A DNA stretch of 64,000 bases from Bin87 sp965243255 (GTDB taxonomy: Bacteria; Chloroflexota; Dehalococcoidia; Lucifugimonadales; UBA3495), in the NCBI GenBank assembly GCA_965243255.1, contig CBDEUH010000004.1, positions 620,001 to 684,000 on the forward strand, in the 5' to 3' direction. The notes under the pieces are model-generated. The model searched no databases, had not been told where the DNA came from, and was given only the letters and a program-made list of their open reading frames with translations. Below, piece after piece: positions 15,664-26,329 of the stretch. Position numbers and translations under genes: made by a program. Positions within the stretch are counted from its first letter, which is position 1. Each line of letters opens with the position of its first letter.

Positions 15664-16113
15664 TCAGGGTTGCTCAGACGAATCTGCGAACGGGACGCCG
15701 CCGGTGTATTCATCGGGGAGCAACTGCCACAGGATTTCGAGCAGGGGCCGTACATCGGACAGAGCGAATGCCGCGCCGTCGCGGTCCAAATGGACTTCGT
15801 AGAAATTGCCGTGCAAACCCTCGGCAGCGCGCAATCCACGGTGAATTAGCTCCGCCTGTTGGGGCATCTCGCGGGCGAGAGCCTGGACGGCCTCTTGTAC
15901 TGCCACGTGGTCGTAGTGTTCCCAGCCCCGCAGGGTGGCGACGGCCTTGGTCAGTTGGGCCACGGTGCCCCAGCCCTTTTCGCCGGCCTGGCACAAGTCG
16001 CCCTCGGCCAGGTGCGCCGGCCATTTTGACCAGTAATCCCGGGCCTGGCTGATGTGCTTGCGGATGCGGACGTCCCGGCGGGCCGGGGTCTCGCGTCTGG
16101 TGCGGGGCGGCAT
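15664..16113 (-). CDS. PaREP1/HEPN-like helical protein
   Basis: A 149-residue helical protein. The stretch GDLCQAGEKGWGTVAQLTKA followed by LRGWEHYDH (about residues 38-68) is characteristic of the PaREP1/HEPN-like group, in which an A-E-K-W/G-A helix precedes a conserved R-G-W-x-H. The remainder is a longer second helix with FYEVHLD and a hydrophobic tail. Such proteins are often encoded beside nucleotidyltransferases, but none is adjacent. Here the gene sits 17 nt after glyQS and 45 nt before birA on the same strand, so it looks housekeeping rather than toxin-like. Function unproven. Confidence 0.55.
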   Translation of the reverse strand: MPPRTRRETPARRDVRIRKHISQARDYWSKWPAHLAEGDLCQAGEKGWGTVAQLTKAVATLRGWEHYDHVAVQEAVQALAREMPQQAELIHRGLRAAEGLHGNFYEVHLDRDGAAFALSDVRPLLEILWQLLPDEYTGGVPFADSSEQP

Positions 16114-16130
16114 GATGACAGCAGTATAAC

Positions 16131-17450
16131 CTACCAGCCGTGGTCGTAGCGGTCTTGCAATACGTCCAGCAGGCGGCTGACGGGGATGCGCTCCTGGGCC
16201 ATGGTGTCGCGGTCGCGGATGGTTACGGCCTGGTCGTCAATGGTATCGAAGTCCACGGTTACGCAGTAGGGGGTGCCAATCTCGTCCTGGCGACGGTAGC
16301 GGCGGCCGATGCTCTGCGCGTCGTCAAACTGGGCGCGGAAGCGGCGGCGCACCAGGTCATACACGCTGCGCGCGGTGGGAGCCAGACGCTCGTTGCGGCT
16401 GAGGGGCAGCACGGCCACGGTTACGGGAGCCAGGGAGCGGTGGAAGTGCAGCACGGTGCGGGTGTCCTTGCCGTCCGGTTCTTCGTCGTAGCTGTCCAGC
16501 CAGAAGGCCAGCGTCGCCCGGTCAACGCCGCCGGAAGGCTCGATGACGTAGGGAGTGTAACGCTCGTGGATTTCGTCGTCGAAGTAGGACAAGTCCTCGC
16601 CGCTGTACTGGGTGTGGCGGCCCAGGTCGAAGTCGGTGCGGTCGGCGATGCCTTCCAGCTCGCCCCAGCCCCAGGGGAAGCGATACTCGATGTCGTAGGT
16701 GGCCTTGGCGTAGTGGGCCAGTTCGTCGCCGGCGTGCTCCCGCAGGCGCAGGTTCTCGCCACGGATGCCATAGCTCACGTACCAGTTGAAGCGGTCTTGC
16801 ACCCATTGCTGCAGCCACTCCTCGTCGGTGCCCGGCTTGACGAAGAACTCAATCTCCATCTGCTCGAACTCGCGGGTGCGGAAGGTGAAGTTGCCCGGGG
16901 TGATTTCATTGCGGAAGGCTTTGCCGATCTGGGCGATGCCGAAGGGCAGCTTCTTGCGGGTGGCGGTCTGCACGTTCTGGAAGTTGACGAAGATGCCCTG
17001 GGCCGTTTCGGGACGCAGGAAGACCTCGTTGCTGGAGTCCTCCACCGGCCCCATGAAGGTGCGGAACATGAGGTTGAAGCGGCGCGGTTCGGTGAAGTCG
17101 CCGCCGCAAACCGGGCAGACGTCGGTTTCCAGCTGGTCCTGGCGAAAGCGGCGGTGGCACTGGCGACACTCCACCAGCGGGTCGCTGAAATTCTCCACGT
17201 GGCCGCTGGCCTCCCAGACCCGGGGGTGCATCAGGATGGCGGCGTCCAGGCCCACCACGTCGTCGCGCTCGGAGACCACGGAGCGCCACCAGGCTTCCTT
17301 GACGTTGCGCTTGAGTTCGACACCCAGAGGGCCGTAGTCCCAGGTTGACCCCAGCCCGCCGTACACCTCGCTGGACTGAAAGACGAAACCCCGTCGCTTG
17401 GACAGGGAAAGTATTTTATCCATATCGGCGTAGTGAAGGGTGCGCGGCAT
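16131..17450 (-). CDS. glyS: Glycyl-tRNA synthetase, alpha2 type
   Basis: A 439-residue class IIa synthetase of the dimeric (GRS1-like) type, charging tRNA-Gly. Landmarks are KRRGFVFQSSEVYGG (about 18-32), the zinc-type knuckle CRQCHRRF and CPVCGG (about 95-117), motif 2 FRNEITPGNFTFRTREFEQ (about 180-198) and GGVDRATLAF near 310 with the anticodon-binding domain after it (about 345-439). Length is normal. It lies 31 nt after the chelatase gene, so read-through from the cobalamin operon is possible, and 17 nt before the PaREP1-like gene. Confidence 0.95.
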   Translation of the reverse strand: MPRTLHYADMDKILSLSKRRGFVFQSSEVYGGLGSTWDYGPLGVELKRNVKEAWWRSVVSERDDVVGLDAAILMHPRVWEASGHVENFSDPLVECRQCHRRFRQDQLETDVCPVCGGDFTEPRRFNLMFRTFMGPVEDSSNEVFLRPETAQGIFVNFQNVQTATRKKLPFGIAQIGKAFRNEITPGNFTFRTREFEQMEIEFFVKPGTDEEWLQQWVQDRFNWYVSYGIRGENLRLREHAGDELAHYAKATYDIEYRFPWGWGELEGIADRTDFDLGRHTQYSGEDLSYFDDEIHERYTPYVIEPSGGVDRATLAFWLDSYDEEPDGKDTRTVLHFHRSLAPVTVAVLPLSRNERLAPTARSVYDLVRRRFRAQFDDAQSIGRRYRRQDEIGTPYCVTVDFDTIDDQAVTIRDRDTMAQERIPVSRLLDVLQDRYDHGW

Positions 17451-17481
17451 AGGGGTTCCTCACTGGCGGTTGGTGTTAGAT

Positions 17482-19566
17482 TTATGGTAACACAGCGGAA
17501 GCAGCCACCTCATTGGGTAGTTCGCGACGGACGGCGTCGGCCAGGCTTTCGGCGGCCAGGTCGTCCAACTTGATATAGCGGGCGGACATGGCGTCGGCGA
17601 TGCCGTGGGCCAGTTCCAGCTTGATGAAATCCTGCTCGGTGTCCACCACTACCGCCGGTATTTTGGCGTCGGCAATCATCCGCGCAAAGTCCTGCACCTC
17701 GCCGTCGGAGGACGCAATCCGCGCCGACTGTTCGCCGGCCAGGGTTACGTTGGCCCGCCCGTCGGACAGCAGCACCAACAGGGGCAGCACGTCCCGATCC
17801 TTCAGCCGTTCAGTCTCCAGCGTTTCCATGGCCAGATACAGGGCGCGCGCCAGGGGAGTCCGCCCTCCGGTGGGCATCTCCTGCAGGCACCACTGCGCCA
17901 TTTCCACGCTGCCGGTGGGGGGCAGCAGCAGTTCGGCGCCGGTTCCACGAAAGGCGATCAGTCCCACCCGGTCCCGGCGTTGGTAGGCGTCCAGCAGCAG
18001 CGACATCACCGCGCCCTTGACGGCTACCATCCGTCGCTGGGCGCCCATGGAGCCGCTGGCGTCCACCACGAACAGAATCAGCGAGCCGGTATGGGTTTCG
18101 CGGACTTTCTCGCGGATGTCCCACGGCTCAATGAGCAGGGAGGCAGCGTGAGTGTCCGGGTCCGGGCCGGAGTTGCTGCGGCGGGCCTGCTGATGGGGCG
18201 CGGCAGCGCGCAGGGTGGCGTCCAAAGCCAGGTCGGCGGCCGGCCCTTCGGGTACGCGCGCGCCGACGTAACGGCCGGCGGAGGTGCCGCTGACGGTGGT
18301 GGCGCGGCGGCCCGAGGCGCGACGGGCCCTGCGGTCGGGCGGCTGCACTTGCAGGTTCTGGACGGCGTAGGGGTCGCCGACCTCAAACCACTCGTCTCCC
18401 AGGCCGGAGTCGGTAACCGGGTCGTCGGTTTCAGGTTCGGAAGGTTCCGGGTCTCTATCGCTCTCCGCGTCGTTGCGCTCGTCGCCGGGGGAGTCTTGGG
18501 CGTCTGCCGGCTCGCGGTTGCGGGGCTGGTTCTGGAACTCGTCCAGCATCTGGTCCAGCTGCTCGGTTACCAGGTGGGGCTGCTGGAAGGGCTGGCGTCG
18601 TTGGCGGTGCAGCAGGGCCATCAGCGCGGCTTCGCGCACGTCGTCAACCTCAACGACGGTGCGGCCTTCGTAGGCGGCGATGGTGCTGGCGGTTTTGTAC
18701 ATCACGATGTCGCCGCGTAGCCCGTCAACTTGATACTCGGCGCAGATGTCGGTAATCAGCTCCAGAATGTCATCGGGAACCACCACGTCGGCCAGGCGTC
18801 GCTGGCTGTCCAGCAGCCGCTTGCGTTCCGTCTGCTCCGCATCCGCCCAGGCGTCCATGAAGGCGAAGGGATCGCCCTCAAAAGCCATGCGGCGGCGGAC
18901 GACTTCCCGGCGTTCCGCCGGCTCGAAAACGCCGTCCACTTCCACGGCCAGCCCGAAGCGGTCCAGGAGCTGGGGGCGCAGGTCGCCCTCTTCCGGGTTC
19001 ATGGTGCCCACCAGCATAAACTCGGCATCGTGGCTCACGGAGATGCCCTCGCGCTCCACGTAGTTGCGGCCCATGGCTGCCGCGTCCAGCAGGACGTCAA
19101 CCAGGTGGTCGTTGAGCAGGTTAACCTCGTCGATGTACAGGATGCCTCGGTGCGCCGCCGCAATCAGCCCCGGCTCGAAGTTCTTTTCGCCGGACTTGAT
19201 GGCCTGCTCAATGTCCAGCGACCCTACCAGCCGGTCCTCGGTGGCGCCGACGGGCAGGTCAACGATGCGAACCTGGCGCGCCGACGGACTGCCGGTAGGT
19301 CCCCCGTGATGGCACCGTTGGCAGACTTCCTGGGGCGCTCCCGGCTGGCAGCTGTACAGGCAGCCGGGAACCACGGGAACCTGGGGCAGCAGCGCTGCCA
19401 GCGAGCGGACGGCGGTGCTCTTGGCCGTGCCCTTCTTGCCGCGCACCAGCACGCCGCCGATGCGCGGGTTGATCGCGTTCAACAGCAACGCCCGTTTCAT
19501 CGGCGTCTGGCCGACGATGGCGGTGAAGGGAAAACGCGGTTCGCGTCCGGCGGCGGGCTGGGTCAT
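17482..19566 (-). CDS. Chelatase AAA+/VWA subunit (ChlI-ChlD fusion type), probable CobN partner
   Basis: A 694-residue protein. Residues about 15-340 are a ChlI/BchI-like AAA+ ATPase with Walker A GKKGTAKST (43-51), a Cys cluster C69/C73/C82/C85 and Walker B ILYIDEVNLLND. A Pro/Asp/Glu-rich linker (about 350-420) follows. Residues about 490-690 are a von Willebrand A domain with the MIDAS motif DASGSMG near 501. This is the motor-plus-integrin arrangement of magnesium and cobalt chelatases, which drives metal insertion by the large subunit. Its operon partner is CobN rather than ChlH/BchH, so cobalt insertion into a corrin ring is the likely role. It lies 12 nt after cbtA. Confidence 0.88.
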   Translation of the reverse strand: MTQPAAGREPRFPFTAIVGQTPMKRALLLNAINPRIGGVLVRGKKGTAKSTAVRSLAALLPQVPVVPGCLYSCQPGAPQEVCQRCHHGGPTGSPSARQVRIVDLPVGATEDRLVGSLDIEQAIKSGEKNFEPGLIAAAHRGILYIDEVNLLNDHLVDVLLDAAAMGRNYVEREGISVSHDAEFMLVGTMNPEEGDLRPQLLDRFGLAVEVDGVFEPAERREVVRRRMAFEGDPFAFMDAWADAEQTERKRLLDSQRRLADVVVPDDILELITDICAEYQVDGLRGDIVMYKTASTIAAYEGRTVVEVDDVREAALMALLHRQRRQPFQQPHLVTEQLDQMLDEFQNQPRNREPADAQDSPGDERNDAESDRDPEPSEPETDDPVTDSGLGDEWFEVGDPYAVQNLQVQPPDRRARRASGRRATTVSGTSAGRYVGARVPEGPAADLALDATLRAAAPHQQARRSNSGPDPDTHAASLLIEPWDIREKVRETHTGSLILFVVDASGSMGAQRRMVAVKGAVMSLLLDAYQRRDRVGLIAFRGTGAELLLPPTGSVEMAQWCLQEMPTGGRTPLARALYLAMETLETERLKDRDVLPLLVLLSDGRANVTLAGEQSARIASSDGEVQDFARMIADAKIPAVVVDTEQDFIKLELAHGIADAMSARYIKLDDLAAESLADAVRRELPNEVAASAVLP

Positions 19567-19578
19567 GGCAGGTTTCCC

Positions 19579-20361
19579 TCAGTCGGCGGCTGAAGGTTGC
19601 GGGTAGGCGTGGGCGTCGCGGTCACGGTACAGGCGATAGCCGACAGTGGCGAAGGCGATGCCCATCCAGAGCAGCAGGTGTCCCACCGCGGTGAAGGTGC
19701 GGAACATGATGGTCAAGCCCGGCGGCAGCCACTCGGGCGCAGCATCACGCACGCTGGGGACAGCGTAGGCCAGCAGCAGGGCGACCACCGCGTAAGCGAT
19801 GCCGATGCCGGCGTATGGCAACCAGCGGGCGCCGCCGGCTTTGGTGCGGTTGACCAGACCAACGCCGTAGATGACCAGGGCCACCGCGACGCCGGAAACG
19901 AACATGAACAGGAACTGGAAGCCCTGGCGTGCCAGCAACGTACTGTCTTCGCCGATGCCCGGCGGGTTGAGCGGGAACTTGAGCTGAGCGTACATCGACA
20001 CGCCCCAGAAGCCGAGCAAACCGGCGATGGCCGCCCAGGCCCAGGGGCTCCAGCCCGGCGTGGCGTTGCGCATCAGATGATAGAGGCCCGTGAAAACTGC
20101 TCCAAAGAGAATTCCGATCACCGCCAGGCCAAAGCTCATGCCAATCCGCTGCACCCCCAGGCTGGTCAGAAAGGCCAGCGGCAGGGGATCTTCTTCTTCA
20201 GCCTCGGCCAACTGCTCGGCGCAACCGGCCCGGTCTCGGTCGCAGCCTTCCAACTCAATCGCCCACTCCATCACGGGGACGTTGAAGATGTTCATGTAGG
20301 CCGCGACCAGGAGCCCTACTAGGACTCCCATCACTATCGCAGTGGGTAATATACGCGTCAT
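19579..20361 (-). CDS. cbtA: CbtA-family cobalt transporter subunit
   Basis: A 260-residue integral membrane protein with about five or six hydrophobic helices. The N-terminal helix ILPTAIVMGVLVGLLVAAYM is followed by an acidic, cysteine-containing loop (ECDRD/AGCAEQ-like, about 37-60), then paired helices separated by FPLNPPG. This fits CbtA, a predicted cobalt permease associated with B12 genes. Start ATG 20361 is chosen for GGGAGG about 10 nt upstream. It lies between cbtB and the chelatase subunit in the riboswitch-headed cobalamin locus, supporting cobalt uptake. The transport mechanism is not established for this family. Confidence 0.85.
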   Translation of the reverse strand: MTRILPTAIVMGVLVGLLVAAYMNIFNVPVMEWAIELEGCDRDRAGCAEQLAEAEEEDPLPLAFLTSLGVQRIGMSFGLAVIGILFGAVFTGLYHLMRNATPGWSPWAWAAIAGLLGFWGVSMYAQLKFPLNPPGIGEDSTLLARQGFQFLFMFVSGVAVALVIYGVGLVNRTKAGGARWLPYAGIGIAYAVVALLLAYAVPSVRDAAPEWLPPGLTIMFRTFTAVGHLLLWMGIAFATVGYRLYRDRDAHAYPQPSAAD

Positions 20362-20573
20362 GGAGGACCTCCCGATGCAAATCTGTCTGGTTAGCTTCAC
20401 CGGCCGATTATCAGCCAGCTTGGCAAAGATGGCGAAACCACTCAGGCAGATTCGCGGCGCACTCCTCCCAACGCTTTACAGCGTTCGCGCAGCGAAAAAC
20501 GCCAGTTGTGAGTCCGGAATCCCGGACGTAAAAGCCGGTCCGCACCCCATGGGAGTCGTTCCGGCGCTGGTGC

Positions 20574-20774
20574 CTAATGGCACATGAACGCGACGTGGCG
20601 CGCGTGGTGGAAGAACTCGTGGACCGTGCCCAGGATGCCGGGCGATCCGATGGAAGCGGCGTGCACTCCACCGTCAACGTAGCCCACCAGGTACAGGGCG
20701 ATGGCGCCAACGACGAGCCACGGCGCCCATGCTGCCGTGTCGGTGGCGGATAGGAAGCGGTTCAAGATACCCAT
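20574..20774 (-). CDS. cbtB: CbtB-family cobalt transporter small subunit
   Basis: A 66-residue protein with a single transmembrane helix (about 17-34) and a C-terminal His-rich segment HEFFHHARHVAFMCH (residues 52-66), the putative cobalt-binding site of CbtB. It has a strong GAGGAG ribosome site. CbtB and CbtA are usually adjacent; here 212 bp separate them, including a short GTCCGG-AATC-CCGGAC hairpin (20512-20527), and no other gene is visible in that gap. Its place downstream of cobN and the riboswitch supports a role in cobalt supply for corrin synthesis. Confidence 0.88.
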   Translation of the reverse strand: MGILNRFLSATDTAAWAPWLVVGAIALYLVGYVDGGVHAASIGSPGILGTVHEFFHHARHVAFMCH

Positions 20775-20792
20775 TTTTCTCTCCTCTTGTGG

Positions 20793-20816
20793 TGATACAC
20801 GCTTTTCGTGGTATCA
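20793..20816 (-). promoter_or_regulatory. Hairpin in the cbtB leader
   Basis: TGATACACG and CGTGGTATCA form a stem of 5 plus 4 bp with one bulge and a 5-nt loop, just upstream of the cbtB ribosome site. It lacks a U-run. It could protect the mRNA after processing or modulate cbtB translation. Confidence 0.35.
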
Positions 20817-20889
20817 ATAGCAGGCATTGTAGTACCTTACCGAAGGTTGCACAATACCGGCGGGCGGACATTATCGGCAGATATGCCGA

Positions 20890-21300
20890 TTAGCGTTCCA
20901 CGAAAATCAGGTCGTCCTCCTTGCCGACCCAGCGGTCGCGGGCTTCCTCAAAAGCCCGCAGTTTTTCGGGCTGGAACTCGGTGCGCTTTTCGTCGTCGTC
21001 CAGGTATGGATTGGGGAAATAGCAGCGCACCAGGGTTTCGTCCCAGTTGCGAGAGAACCGAACGTAGTAGGACTTCATGTTGCCGTGGCTGGTGGCCTCC
21101 ACGAACTGGATGCCGTCAATCTGCTCCAGTTGCAGGTGAAAGTGCCAGTTGTCGGCTTCAATGGTGGCCCAGCCGTTGTGCACTTCCGGCTCCCGGATGC
21201 CGTGGCCGTGATTTTCGCTGACCACGGAGCCGCCGCCGACGACCCACATCATGGTGGGATCGCCGGTCAGTTCCTTGAGCAGGTCCAGTGTGTGCTCCAT
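20890..21300 (-). CDS. Unknown protein between cobN and cbtB
   Basis: A 136-residue soluble protein I cannot name with certainty. The middle (about 43-95) reads as a beta-rich fold with DNWHFHLQLEQIDGIQFVE, then YYVRFSRNWDETLVRCYFPN, and the C-terminus is charged and helical. The HFHL element and overall layout faintly recall ChuX/HutX-type haem-handling proteins, but that is weak. It has a perfect GGAGGAG site, begins 16 nt after the cobN stop and precedes cbtB, so it is an operon member under cobalamin control. A role as cobalt or corrin chaperone is an inference from position only. Confidence 0.65.
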   Translation of the reverse strand: MEHTLDLLKELTGDPTMMWVVGGGSVVSENHGHGIREPEVHNGWATIEADNWHFHLQLEQIDGIQFVEATSHGNMKSYYVRFSRNWDETLVRCYFPNPYLDDDEKRTEFQPEKLRAFEEARDRWVGKEDDLIFVER

Positions 21301-21316
21301 CGTTATCTCCTCCTGC

Positions 21317-25237
<3,921 letters not shown>

Positions 25238-25243
25238 GGTCGC

Positions 25244-25942
25244 TCAGTCGTGCTCGCCGGCGGGACGGGGAAATACCATGATGGACAGGTCGCTGAACTC
25301 GTCGGGCAGTTCGGCGCACTGGGCCAGGGTGCCGTCCCATCGCTGTTCGTCGGGGAGGGAAAGGCGTTGGAACACGGTAACGGGATGGGCCGGGTCAGCC
25401 CCGTCGGCGATGGCGTTGGCGGCGATGGCCGGCGGCATGAAGTCGAAGGGACGCGGCAGCAGGATGACGTTGCGCCGGCCCTGTTCCAGCAGCTCAATCA
25501 GCTCCCCCAGCTCGGAACCTCGGTCCCAACGCTGGTGCAAAGTGATGAACGTAGATTCTTCCAGTGAAATGCCGGCCCGGGCGCAGGCAATCTGGATGCT
25601 GCTCACGCCGGGCACCAGCGTAACCGTTTCGGCCCGGCGGCGGACCCGGTTGAGCAGCTCTTTCGCCGATACGTTGAGGTCGCCCCAGACGCATACCACG
25701 CAGGCTTTGCCCTGTTGCGCCTGTTCCTGGGCGTAGTCCAGCACGGCCTCCTGGTCCCGGTAGGCCATGGGACGGACTTCGGCGTCGCCGGTGTGGGCCG
25801 CTACCACGTCCAGCACGGTCTTGAAGCCCACCACCAGGTCGGCGTCGGCCAGGGCCTGCCGTCCCTTGATGGTCAGGAACTCGGGGTCGCCGGGGCCGAC
25901 GGCCACGACGGTCATTTTGATGCCGGAATTAGAAGTAGTCAT
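25244..25942 (-). CDS. cbiE: Precorrin-6Y C5,15-methyltransferase, CbiE subunit
   Basis: A 232-residue tetrapyrrole methylase using S-adenosylmethionine in corrin synthesis. The N-terminal VVAVGPGDPEFLTIKGRQAL (about 13-32) is the CbiE/CobL signature, followed by GVSSIQIACARAGISLE near 128-144. It lacks the CbiT decarboxylase half found in fused CobL. The start at ATG 25942 is preferred because any longer frame would begin inside the terminator hairpin of the riboswitch. No strong ribosome site is visible before it. It is the first gene of the riboswitch-controlled operon. CbiT and most other corrin enzymes are not in the window. Confidence 0.88.
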   Translation of the reverse strand: MTTSNSGIKMTVVAVGPGDPEFLTIKGRQALADADLVVGFKTVLDVVAAHTGDAEVRPMAYRDQEAVLDYAQEQAQQGKACVVCVWGDLNVSAKELLNRVRRRAETVTLVPGVSSIQIACARAGISLEESTFITLHQRWDRGSELGELIELLEQGRRNVILLPRPFDFMPPAIAANAIADGADPAHPVTVFQRLSLPDEQRWDGTLAQCAELPDEFSDLSIMVFPRPAGEHD

Positions 25943-25970
25943 TTGTTGCTGTAGCGAGGGGTCTGAAATT

Positions 25971-26003
25971 GAAAAACCCTGGCGCTTGAATCCGCCAGGG
26001 TTC
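25971..26003 (-). terminator. Expression-platform terminator of the cobalamin riboswitch
   Basis: On the minus strand CCCTGGCG and CGCCAGGG (25977-25984 with 25993-26000) form a perfect 8-bp stem with an 8-nt loop, immediately followed by five U. It lies between the riboswitch aptamer and cbiE, so cobalamin binding can be expected to favour this hairpin and stop transcription. Confidence 0.85.
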
Positions 26004-26059
26004 GGATGTCGTATCAATTAGGATACACAAGGAACGACCCTGTTGGGCGCAGAGAAAGG

Positions 26060-26205
26060 TTCCAATAGGAACGCCGGGCAGGTTTCCTGGCTTGCGAGCC
26101 CAGCCGGCCGGTGGCCGGCATCTCGCTTACAGTGGCGCAACCGCGGCGGATTTGCACCGCCTTCCCCAATTAAGCCGATATGGGTGTTGGCGCCCGGTGT
26201 CCAGA
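26060..26205 (-). promoter_or_regulatory. Cobalamin riboswitch
   Basis: The minus strand shows the conserved cobalamin aptamer parts in order: GGGAAGGCGGTGCAAATCCG, then GCGCCACTGTAAGCGAG, and finally the B12 box AAGCCAGGAAACCTGCC (about 26077-26093). Spacing between them is normal for the class. It precedes cbiE-cobN-X-cbtB-cbtA-chelatase with a terminator behind it, so it should repress the operon when adenosylcobalamin or another cobalamin is plentiful. The outer boundaries are approximate. Confidence 0.95.
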
Positions 26206-26238
26206 GTTCAAGTGTTAAATGGCGCAAAGGCCGCCCAC

Positions 26239-26267
26239 AATGTAGCCCTATCGTGGGCGGTTGTCAA
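26239..26267 (-). promoter_or_regulatory. Sigma-70 promoter of the cobalamin operon
   Basis: On the minus strand a perfect TTGACA (26262-26267) and TACATT (26239-26244) are spaced by exactly 17 nt. Initiation would start about 30 nt before the riboswitch aptamer. The DNA is also an inverted repeat (CCGCCCAC / GTGGGCGG) across the promoter. Confidence 0.75.
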
Positions 26268-26283
26268 CGTGCGGCCCGCCTGG

Positions 26284-26292
26284 TGATAAACT
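26284..26292 (+). promoter_or_regulatory. Extended -10 promoter candidate for the DUF3352 gene
   Basis: TGA precedes TAAACT, 37 nt before the ATG at 26330. It is divergent from the cobalamin operon promoter; the two -10 hexamers are only about 42 bp apart. Confidence 0.4.
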
Positions 26293-26329
26293 GGACGGCC
26301 GCTACCAATGGGCCCGGGAGAGTAACTTG

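Noticed and set aside
16140..17348. 402-codon frame opposite glyS
   Set aside because: The minus strand encodes an intact glycyl-tRNA synthetase with all motifs.
17451..17481. T-box riboswitch before glyS
   Set aside because: Only 31 nt separate glyS from the upstream gene, too short for a T-box, and no T-box sequence is present.
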